A stretch of 64,000 nt of DNA from Isoetes taiwanensis (Eukaryota > Streptophyta > Lycopodiopsida > Isoetales > Isoetaceae): contig JAJEKV010000177.1 of NCBI GenBank assembly GCA_021234155.1, forward strand, positions 780,160 to 844,159, written 5' to 3'. The translations under genes were made by a program, and so were the position numbers. The stretch's first letter is position 1. Every line of letters starts with the position of its first letter. The notes under the pieces were generated by a model that saw only the letters and a program-made list of their open reading frames with translations, ran no database searches and was not told the DNA's origin. Shown one piece after another: positions 54,481 through 64,000 of this stretch.

Positions 54481-56654
54481 TTACAGCTTTCAAAAAATAA
54501 AAATGGTAATGGTAATATGGTACAAGCTCAGGGGTGTAGTTTGACAGCATTTTGGTCAAGTGAAAGTAGAGGCGATGATGAATAATTCAAACCCCTTTCC
54601 CAAAAAATAGACTAAAAGATAGAACCGCTTAGCCCCTTTTTTTTTGTTTGCTTTGAGAAGGTAAGAAGATAAGCTTTATTGATTGAAAATTCTTTTACAA
54701 AGCTACGTACAGAGTGGAAGAATTATATCCAATTATATTCAACAGCCAACACGATAAAATAACAGTTACATGACAAAATTGTGTAGTATTTGGTCAGAAG
54801 CAATTCAACCTCTTCCAAAATAGCTAGTACTATAGGGATCATGGCCACTACCTCTTTTCAACTAGTATGTACTATGGAAAATGTTCTGCCCTTTCCTGCA
54901 AACCATGCTTTTATAAAAGCTACCATGCCTTTGCCTCCAAAATAGGAGCAGTCTCATGATAAAAAGTTTAAAATAAAACGTTAGTGAAATGCTTCAATCA
55001 ACTTTTAATAAGAATGCCAATAAGATACTCCTGAACTTAATACAAATATTCTTTTGAAGTTCCTCCCCAAAAGTAGCATGGACTCGAACATTTTAAGAAC
55101 TTGCTCCTGATCAGGCAGAGCCGGAGCTTACTATTATGTAAGGATACAAAATCATTGGAATAAACATACAAAGAACATGCCATCTGCACCTAACCCCATT
55201 TAGTCTTGTCAATTCATGGAGTCAAGTGCACAATAATCAGGAACCTCCTGTCTAGTGCTCATGCATATAGCATTACTTACTATACCATCTATTGTAAACA
55301 TATCAACTCCAGTTTCTCCTGGTTAGAACAAAAGATCACGACCACTGAAAACTCCTGTTATAAAAAGATTCCCTTACACAGCATATCATAAAATGTAGGT
55401 AACATGAAGTCACATTTTGAAAGAAGCAACTTATTATCAATATCCCTCGCAGTTCCATCAAGCTGAAAATGCCCTTTAACAAAGACATCAATACCGTGGT
55501 CTACAAAACAATCCAAAGATGTCGGCTAAATAAATCTATGTATTAGTGAAAGCCACAACTGTTGTACGAGAAGAAGAATAGCATAAACCAATCCAATCAG
55601 CTTCAGATGCATAAGATGAATAAATAACAAGGAACTGCACTAATAAGACTGCATAGCTATTTATGGAATCATTGCATACAATAAGCACAAATCTCTTATG
55701 TTCCATGTTCCCAATGCTGGTGAGAACAAATCTCTTATTCAATAAGCGAGAAACATGTATTGCGGCCATGCAGTAAGTGCAAGGCCCAAGCACAATGGTG
55801 CGGCCTTCTTAGATGAGAAATCAAACTACTAGATATAAGAAACAACTAATCATTGTTAAGGACTGAATAATATGCTACATGATTAAGCTCTGAAGATAAA
55901 GAGGCAGGCTTTGCACCACAATGAAGGTCTACTCCGCTGCAATATTTCCATGAAATAGGGGATCCAATTGTCAAGGCCGAAGCAAAAAACAACAGTGAAT
56001 GGGAAAATAAAAAGACCCTTATTTATACATAAGAAGTACAAGACTCAAAAGTAGGTTCAAATGCGTTAGTAAAAGACTGGCGTTTAACTAGAATGGTTTT
56101 TGCAATACTTATACTTCTCCACATATACTACTTTTAGCTTTGTGCATGCATGCCACTTAGTCTTAATGTGCTAGTGTGCTTGCTTGCCACCTAGCCTTAA
56201 TATATGATTGCCACTTGGCTACTGTGCATGTTTGCCACTTGGCTATCATGTACAAAAAGAAAAAACTAGACTTTACTGCTTGCTTTCCCCATATATATGT
56301 TCGTTAGAAGGACCAAAAAATTTATTTTATTATTTCTTCTTCAAATCATCATTTGGTTAACAATCAATTTTCAATGTATTTATATCAAGCTTTTGGCCTC
56401 ATCAATCGATTTCTTTATAGTTGAGAACTTGATTAAACATGATTGGCGAAATTGAGAAGAGCTTATAGACAAACAGATGGACGAACGGTTGGTTTTTAAC
56501 ATCCACGTAGACCAAACTGGCCATGGGATTTAAACGAAAAAAGGGACATGGAAGCCCAAAAAGTACAAAGAAAAGATAATGTGGTAATTTTGTGCTAGAT
56601 CTCTTGATAAATTTTGGGAATGAAGACCTCTTAATGAGATCACTTACAATTAAA
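54481..56654. other. Intergenic DNA downstream of ENT gene 2
   Basis: AT-rich with no gene recognised. It includes the 3' flank of ENT gene 2 with a short inverted LINE-tail copy at 56497-56550. Confidence 0.55.
56497..56550 (-). repeat. LINE 3'-tail remnant in the ENT gene 2 3' flank
   Basis: On the minus strand it reads tcccatggccagtttggtctacgtggatgtt, close to the tail at 32335-32367. It lies about 105 bp past the ENT gene 2 stop and may be part of its 3' UTR. Confidence 0.5.
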
Positions 56655-59600
56655 CTACCATCCTTTGCCAATCAACCATAACCAATCAAGAATAACACCA
56701 AAAAATACTCCAACCATCATACAAAATGTCAAGATATTGCCCAATATATTTTTCTCCATTCCCTGCATGTAAAGATAATGAATGATGTCACGAGAGGTTA
56801 CCATGGATAAGAAAACATTAAGTAGTCATACCTTATAGCCTTTTAGTGCTTCCATGAGGATACATACAATAAAGTATCCATTTGATAAGCCCAAACAAAA
56901 GCACGAGAATAATAACCAAGTTTGGTTTCCATATTTGGTTGCAAAATAGAAGATAGGAACAAAGATACAACGTGCCGCAGAACCACATAGCAAACCCTTG
57001 CGAGATTCCAACTTTAGAAAACTAATAAATGGCATGTATCTTGAAATAAAATCACCACAATTATATGCTGCAATCAATAGGACAACATACCTATAAAGCA
57101 ACACCGAATTTAACGTTAGCATCATGAAATGCTATCATTGTAGATTTAATGTCTGGATTTCGCTTACCAAGTACCTAGTTGATGTTTCCCAGTATCTTCA
57201 GCCAAAAACCCCGGAAAAATTGAAAATGTCAAAGCACTGATAAAAAATAGACCGACTGCATAGTCCATTGCCCCAACAAATATTTGTGTACCACTTAATT
57301 GATGTTCTATCTTTTTCTGTATCTTTCCTGAACAAGTAGTAATAAAAACAATAAGTCTATATACCCTCTTTTTTAACCAATTCACAAGGCCATTTCTTAT
57401 GTACCTTCTTCAATAAAGTTGTCACTAGAATGAGTAATAGTGGCATGGTAATATCTCACTACTTGAAGTCGTGGAAAAACAAAAGCATATAGTGCCATAC
57501 ATAAGATTTCAAAAAGGGCAGCTACAAAGAAAAATGTTACTACAAAACAAAAGTGCCAAAATAACGTCATTGCAAAACACAAAACCCATAGCAAAAATTT
57601 GCAATGTGTGTAGGATAAGTGCTTGTTACATGCTCCTTTGCGTAATCCCTCTCCTGAAGTTGGAAATAATGCCTTCGTGATTACACGTAGAATTGAGGTT
57701 GCAACACCAGAAGCAGACATACCAGCAACGAAAGCCTACAAGAAAATGAGTCTTGTTAAAGATGTTATACAACTTTCTAGAGCTAAACACAAAACTCAAC
57801 CGGTTACCTGGACAAATTCAGGCAACATGTAAGACAACTCTCCAACCATGCCTTGGACATGTGCAATGGCAATCCCGAAACCAATGCTAACAACACAAAT
57901 ACCAAGAAATGATCGTATGCCATGGTTTGATGTAGACAAATCCAACTGCAAGAAACATATACAACCACATTATTCTCTCATCCATTTTGATGTTGATATG
58001 GAAAGTAATACTCACAATGGGAATGGCCAAGGAGCAAAACACAAAGAGCACATAACCAATTAAGATCCGCAGCCTTATATTTATCTTGTCTCCAAAGTAA
58101 GAAAATGCACCAAGTAGAACAAGGGCAAAAGGTTGGTACACAAGTGTCAATACCCTGGATGGGTGGTATCTCTGCACATTGCACATTGTATCAGTTCTAG
58201 AAAGAATATACATCTCCTTTTCCTTTTTCTTTATCGTCCCCTTCATTTTTGTTTTACTGAATCTCTCTTTTGTATTTGCTTTTTGCTTTCTACTTTATTA
58301 TTATTATTATTGTTTTTTTCTTTTTGTTTTTTTAGGGTCATTTCAAGAGGCATATCATATCGCGTGGTGAAGGGTTATCTATTTCACATTCCAACATACT
58401 TTGCCCCCATCTTTTTCTCGATTGTCATTGGTCATTATCTTTGACATCCCAATGAGCATACTGTCCCCAGGAACTGGACTGATGGCTTGGAGTCATCGTG
58501 TTTCAATCTTGTTACCTCTTACTTTAAAGTCCGTTGGTAAATAAAAGGTTGCCAAAACATTGGAAATGAATTCCCCGTTCTTCTCATGGATGCTGGTAGC
58601 GAACCAATAGACAAGCATGCAGGAGGAGTATTGTATTTGGTAAACTATTAATGATGTTGGTTGCTTACCAATAGCTAATGATGCTAGCAAGTGGGATCTC
58701 TTAGTGTATATATTATTTACACTAAAGAGGTCATAAGGATCCATACCAAGCAAATGTCTCCAACATAATCATTGTTTTGAATAAAATGGCCATTCATATA
58801 TGCATTGCAGTGCACTCAGTAGCACTGACATAATAATACAACTTGCTAGTAGTAGTCCTTAGTAAAACTAATGGTTTATGTTGTACAATTACCGAATGGA
58901 TGCTGCTCAAGTTATATCCGTGCGATGAAGCTGTCAGGCAATCAATATCGGGGGTATCTAAGATACCAACTGATTCGACTAACAAGGCAGTCATGGTCTC
59001 ACAACCAGTAGTGTGATTGAGTGGTACCAAGGGGGCTTACAATGCAAAGTGAGAGATGATATGAAGGTCCTCCATAGCTAATAAGTCGGTGTCTCGGATA
59101 ACTAACAACTAATAGCTTGCTAATAGAAGAAGAAAACTTAATGTGGTTCACATTGCTTAAACTGTGACCAGCAGGATTCTTATGGAATACTTTTTTAGAG
59201 CTAAACCTTGGGAACTGCAGAGATACTCATGTTAATGAAACATCAAGTGGGGACCAAACATCATGTGAGGCAGCGCACTACAGCAGATATAGTGCTCCAC
59301 ATTATATCTATATCTAAGAGGTTCATTTTTGGTGTCATAAGTTTTGCCTTGGGTCGTTATCAGAGAGAAAATGTGAGTTCCTTAGATTCTAGCAGTTCGG
59401 GGGAGTACAGGGCATCCTTATTCTTCGTTAGCCTAACTATCTTGAATCGACAGGAAGGATGATACGCAAAAAAAGCACCAGCAGCTAAATATTTGGGACT
59501 TTGAACATACTGGGAAAATAGATGTGTAATAATCTTGCACAGTTAGCATGCTGTTCCATGGCAGAAGGCATCCTACACCCAATACCCAGCATACCATATA

Positions 59601-60529
59601 GGCTGCAAATCTGCCCTGCAAAACCAACACAGAGAAAAAGAAACACTCTCAATATCAGAAGAATGCAAAATTTGATTTTGATGCTGCCGTTCCTTTTTTC
59701 ATCCTAGCCTATCTATGACTCTGCATATGCTGAAAATTTTTGCCTGCATGTGTTCATATTCTTAATATGCCTCATTCTAACTTGTTTTCAGAGATCAAGA
59801 AAATGCTGCTCTGCTACCTTGTGACATGTTTTCAGATCTAACTTGTTTCATAGATTAGTGTAAATACACCACATGAATCTCTAAATGAAAAGAATTTCTA
59901 GTACGGCTCTTCATATGCTCGTAAATTATGCCTGCAAATGTTCTTATGATAGACATACTATACAGAAGGCGTTTCACATTCCAGCTTGTTTTCAGAAATT
60001 AATAAAAGGCTGTTCTGCCAAGATACCATTGTTTCAATCATCTATTTAGCATAAAGTCAGAGATCAGTATACTTAACCTGAAGCTCTAAAACCTGAAAAG
60101 GATTTCTAACCGGAAATTTTGCTCTAGGGCTGGATTTTGTGCTGCAGAATTTCATAAACTGGCTGCAGAATGTTAGTTAAGAAACTGGATACTTCTGAGG
60201 TGACATAAGATCTCTATTCAGATGACCTAGCTTTCATATTTATCAGAAAGAGTCTATCTTCTTCTTATAGCCTGTTTCGCACATGACCTATTCTAGTTCT
60301 TCAGCGCTGGAGAAAATGAAGGGGCCGTAGTAATGAAGAGATAGAGACTTAAAGGATATTTACAAGGAAGTTAGTTCCAGAAAGAAAGATAATCTAATAA
60401 CATTGCAATTTCTTCACTTATCTACTCAAACATGAAATGGAACTTATGGTGAAGAAAAATATGCAGAGTAGTGCCAACCTTTGTGGGCGGTTGTGCATGC
60501 ATGGCATCTGCTGCAATATCACTTGCCAT
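56655..60529 (-). CDS. ENT: Equilibrative nucleoside transporter, gene 2 (9 exons, 405 aa)
   Basis: SLC29/ENT nucleoside carrier. Exons on the minus strand: 60529-60479, 59615-59511, 58171-58016, 57945-57808, 57735-57630, 57539-57405, 57327-57168, 57090-56832, 56762-56655. All junctions are GT-AG and phases agree, giving 405 codons plus TAG. Hallmarks: LLPWNSMLTVQDYY (first helix, from residue 34), RYHPSRVLTLVYQPF (53-67), LDLSTSNHGIRSFLG and IAIAHVQGMVGELS, YNCGDFISRYMP around residues 293-304 (G296, D297, R301), and terminal LDWLWLIGKGW. Exons 2, 3, 5, 8 and 9 have the same lengths as in gene 1, and exon 3 is about 65% identical by eye. Introns 1 and 2 are long (about 0.86 and 1.34 kb). No lesions are seen. 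Confidence 0.95.
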
Positions 60530-60606
60530 GGTTTCAACAAGAAGAAGAAGAAGGAGAAGAAGAGATACTTGAGGTAAAGTGGCTAAATACTCGAGATCCC
60601 TTCCCC

Positions 60607-60613
60607 TTATATA
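60607..60613 (-). promoter_or_regulatory. TATA box of ENT gene 2
   Basis: The minus strand reads attatataagggg, 78 bp upstream of the ATG at 60529, a normal distance for a plant promoter with a short leader. The leader is rich in CTT on the minus strand. Confidence 0.6.
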
Positions 60614-61554
60614 ATGTCCTTAACCAAAACATAAGGGTTATGTGATGATGGTTTTTCCTAGGGTTTACTCTTGCTAGGTGGTTTACCCACGTATATCCAT
60701 CCTCAATGGAGCCACGCTTCAATGATTCTTGCCCAAAAGTGTTTTGTCCCCAGCAGTCCATGTGATAGAATGGCGGTTCTTTCTCATGGCACCGTAGTTG
60801 ACGCTTACTTAAAGCTACACTTTTCCGAAGACTTTATCTTGTTACATTGCCTAGTCTTTTAGATTAAAGTGGAGACGATGTAAGTCTAAGAACATTGACG
60901 CCTTCAAATGTGACAGAGTGGGGATGTTGGACATTGACCACCTCATTCCTTTCAATGTGTAAGGTGGCAAATTCAATTCTTTAGGTATAATGGTATATAG
61001 GTTTAGCATTTGGTTCGAACACGTTTCTGTGTTGTTTTTTTATTAGGATTTCAGTCTAGCGTAAGCCTGGTAAAAAGAATTAACTATCAATCCAAGTTGC
61101 ATCCATTTAGACCACTGCATCCATAGCAATATACAAAGTGTAATGGGTTGTATGTAAATGTTCAAGTCTTCTGCAAGTACTTTTAGAGTCAATAAAAAAG
61201 TGGCTCTACTATTTGGAATTAGTTTCACATGTTGCATGGACGGACTTGAGCATATGAACAAAGGAATATCCTAGTCATCCACTTTGGTATTGTTTAACTA
61301 AGGGAAAATTACACTCGTATCATAATATGCTAAACCTAATGGCAAATAGCAAGGAAAGTTCTAACATCCACAAAGACAGATCTCATGATGTCGGTGTTAT
61401 AGTAGGAGGAATTAGCATTTTGATGGGAAGAAGAAGCTCCATGTTTCAATAAAAGTAGAAGTAAAAAGACATCAATGCTTAATGTATTAGTATATATTAT
61501 GGTATATGCTATTGTAATGAAATATTATTAACTTCTTTTTATTCTGATTTACAG

Positions 61555-61640
61555 TGATGTATAATCTGCTCTTTGTTTGGGCTCATAAGCCAATTGGTCT
61601 CTGTGGAGGATAAGAATACATTCATTCATTCTAAGCACAA
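61555..61640 (+). repeat. LINE 3'-tail copy
   Basis: Reads ctgctctttgtttgggctc, then ataagccaattggtctctgt and ggaggataagaata, ending in an attcattcattc run, as in the tail at 32335-32375. Confidence 0.6.
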
Positions 61641-61729
61641 CTCTAAACTCACTTTCATCGGATCACTTGTACACCTAGAACATACTTAAATATGTAGCGC
61701 AATAATAGGAAGGAAGGAAGGAAGTATAT

Positions 61730-61775
61730 TTTAACGTCCACGGAGGCCAACTCGCCTATGAGACGGTTTTACAAT
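61730..61775 (-). repeat. LINE 3'-tail remnant, inverted
   Basis: The plus strand reads acgtccacggaggccaactc then gcctatgagac, the reverse complement of the family tail. Confidence 0.55.
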
Positions 61776-63044
61776 ATAACGGAAAGTTTCCAAACACAAA
61801 AGAAAACCACTGTACAATGTGTCTCTACCACTGGGATGAAAAAACCCCCTATGTGGGAGGAAAACCCTTGTAGTAGGCGTTGAGAGGCCCTATCCGGGGC
61901 CAAATTCCTCGTGGTCTTTGTGAGGGACTCCGACGGCGGTGGAGACCGTAATGTAGGACGCAGAGGTTCCAAGGGAATTTATTCCTAAGACCATATGCTA
62001 TGCCCCTAAAACAATTGACTGGGTTATTATCAAAAAATAAAATATAGTTCAATAGAAGAAAAAAGCATGTTAATTATCTGGTTGCATTTGTTAAATCATT
62101 CTTATTAAGATATTAAATAATTTTGGTAGAAGTTCGAGTCTCCGTATTTCATATTCTAAAACCTTCGGCAAACCTGTATTTCATATTTCAAAACTAAGGC
62201 CCTCGATCATAAATGACTATAATCGAAAAGGAGAGGCACCCCGGGACTCCAACATATGATCCGAGGCATAGGATGGATGGATCTAATGACGAGTTAGCTA
62301 GGCACACCTCATTTAGGATTATTGGTGATGAGATATTTCTTGCCTCGAGATCATTTTTGCACTACAAAATTACACGAGTACCCCTAAAGAAATAGGAGGA
62401 AGATGCAATTGTGGATACCTATGGTACCTTAGCCATAGCAACACGCGATAAAGAATTTACAGTTGGTGATATATAGTTCCTTCTTGCATGTAGTTGTAAA
62501 ATTTGAAAAGAAAGGTTCACATAGTTTTAGCCCTAAAATTTAGGAGAGTGACCCAAAAGTTTTATTTTGGGCTTGAACCATATATACTTTTTCCTTTTTT
62601 TTAGGTGACTCTTGGTACAATATGTGGGATTCTTTGGAAGATTTCTAAGGCGTATACAAGGGGGTTTTGGCGACACTTTGCATGCACATGAGGTACCCCT
62701 ATATGGTAGGTGCATCCTCCCAAAAAATATAAGAAGAAGGGAACGATGCCTACCTTATTGCCGAGCATCCGATATCATGAATATCATCAATGTACAAAAT
62801 CAACTTGGTATCTTTGGCTAGCACCTACTGTGATCATCTATATTATACGGCGACGTCAAGCCATACTTATGATAGATCTAAGGCCTCAATGACAAGATTT
62901 ATATGACATGTGACCTCTAAATGTAATTTTAAGTGCGTGGTTCAATTAGACGACATCCTAAATGACATACCTATAAATGCCTTACTTTATTTCTCATCCT
63001 AGCTAAGTCCAAATTATGATCACATTATTTTAATCCCGGTAGTA

Positions 63045-63170
63045 ATATCGCTGCTTTGCTCTCTCTTTTATTTGTCCCATAGGCCAGTGGTCTCCGTGGA
63101 CGATAAAATCATATATTCTATTATCAAAATACTTTAAAATTTTAGAATAGAATAGAATAGAATAGAAGAG
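63045..63170 (+). repeat. LINE 3'-tail copy with (TAGAA)n-type end
   Basis: Reads tttgtcccataggccagtgg then tctccgtggacgataaaatc, followed by a tagaatagaatagaatagaa microsatellite at 63143-63168. Confidence 0.65.
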
Positions 63171-64000
63171 GAGTTTTATCTACTTTATAACCAATTGGCC
63201 CATGGATCCAAACATGAGGTGCAAGAAGATATTACCGTCTCGATTAAGAAACCCCTCCAAAGGGTTGTGTGGGGAAAAAACGTGTTGTGAATAGGTTTGG
63301 TGTCAAACTGCATAAATACAAATATAGACGTAAATATGTACATATGTCAAGTAAGTGCTTGGAGACCGAAATGATCTCTACGATCTATGATCTTCTTGAA
63401 TATAGGAGCCCAACTTTCCGCATCGAAGCTCGTGCTCAAAGATTCATGCAGGTAGGGTCAAGGTCGACGGCAAAGATAGCTTATTCAATGTCATTATATG
63501 CCGACAACTTAAAGGGTGTGGTATTCGCTCTCCACGCCCCCAACCCGGCAAAGATTGACAAAGCCTTCTCCCCGACGAAGCTCCCCAACCCATCTCCCTC
63601 GTCTTCAGACTTAGATACTGCAAGTGCATAGAGGAAATGGCTCAAGATCTTTTCCATGGATAGATGAGTGGTGTAGTATTGCGGTGCCCCGCTTCCAAAT
63701 ACATGGGATTTATGGCGGCGGTGATAATGTGTCAGCCTTTGACATGTTCCAAGGGTGCCGCATCCCATAGCCATCGAGGAAGCATGCGCCAACGCATCGC
63801 CCGAGGCCGCGAACGACCGCCTCCCGCTTTGCACCGGATGCACTCAGACTCCTCAAGATCGCTCCACCCGCCGCCCACCGAAGCCTTTTCCCGCCGCCGT
63901 GCTTTTAGGTGTTGGCAATCCATTGCCACAGCAGGGCAAGGTTAGGGGAGTATCTAGCACGCCCCACGCCGACCACCTTCTTCGAAGTAGACGATATGTC

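Larger units (their letters stand above)
60614..64000. other. Right-edge intergenic DNA
   Basis: No supported gene. It contains three LINE-tail copies. A GC-rich block at 63500-63960 has open frames on both strands (for example 63269-63631 plus and 63481-63843 minus), but none shows a motif or splice context. Confidence 0.5.

Noticed and set aside
63269-63843. Protein-coding genes in the GC-rich right edge
   Set aside because: Overlapping open frames on both strands without motifs; GC-rich sequence has few stops, so length alone is not evidence.

Overview
This window is nuclear DNA of a land plant. Two spliced genes encode plant-type equilibrative nucleoside transporters (ENT, SLC29 family). 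They sit among plant Ty1/copia and Ty3/gypsy chromovirus elements primed by initiator tRNA-Met, non-LTR (LINE) elements, a Mutator-like (MULE) DNA transposon and MITEs. The LINE ORF1 is of an L1 RRM type, which hints at a lineage outside the best-studied flowering plants, but I cannot name the species. Apart from the two transporters, nearly everything recognisable is mobile DNA in several layers.

Layout. 1-2.4 kb: unassigned DNA with three inverted-repeat structures and a 180-bp MITE. 2.8-18.7 kb: a LINE on the + strand (ORF1, endonuclease, reverse transcriptase) split inside its RT domain by an 11.15-kb tandem copia array (LTR-internal-LTR-internal-LTR, coding on the - strand) flanked by one 5-bp target duplication. 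20.5-23.3 kb: ENT gene 1 (9 exons, - strand). 23.3-33.8 kb: intergenic DNA with LINE fragments and an unclassified broken coding remnant. 33.8-54.4 kb: a MULE with long terminal inverted repeats and a perfect 9-bp target duplication. It was inserted into the RT domain of a - strand LINE relic, and the RT motifs resume on its far side. Inside the MULE lies a 13.8-kb chromovirus (- strand, 5-bp target duplication), and inside that element's 3' LTR lies an 871-bp TTA-flanked MITE. 54.5-60.6 kb: ENT gene 2 (9 exons, - strand). 60.6-64 kb: intergenic DNA with short LINE 3'-tail copies.

How the parts relate. The transporters are same-strand paralogues with the same nine-exon plan, about 33 kb apart; the transposon nest accounts for most of that distance. 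Nesting gives an order of events: LINE relic, then MULE, then chromovirus, then MITE; separately, LINE, then copia array.

The most unusual material is the 4.5-kb stretch between the primer-binding site and gag of the chromovirus. It holds two accessory reading regions on the coding strand. Each has its own TATAAATA box 104-114 bp upstream of the ATG, and each is preceded by two copies of a 66-67-bp repeat whose best copies form a 20-bp-stem hairpin. The first accessory reading frame opens with the exact first residues of histone H3 (M-ARTKQTAR). The MULE also carries a convergent second gene, recalling the mudrA/mudrB layout of maize MuDR.

Sequence-quality caution: differences between repeat copies, and many frameshifts in the transposons, fall at CAG/CTG trinucleotides, while the transporter exons are clean. 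Some apparent decay in the mobile elements may therefore be read or consensus error at CHG-methylated sites rather than mutation.
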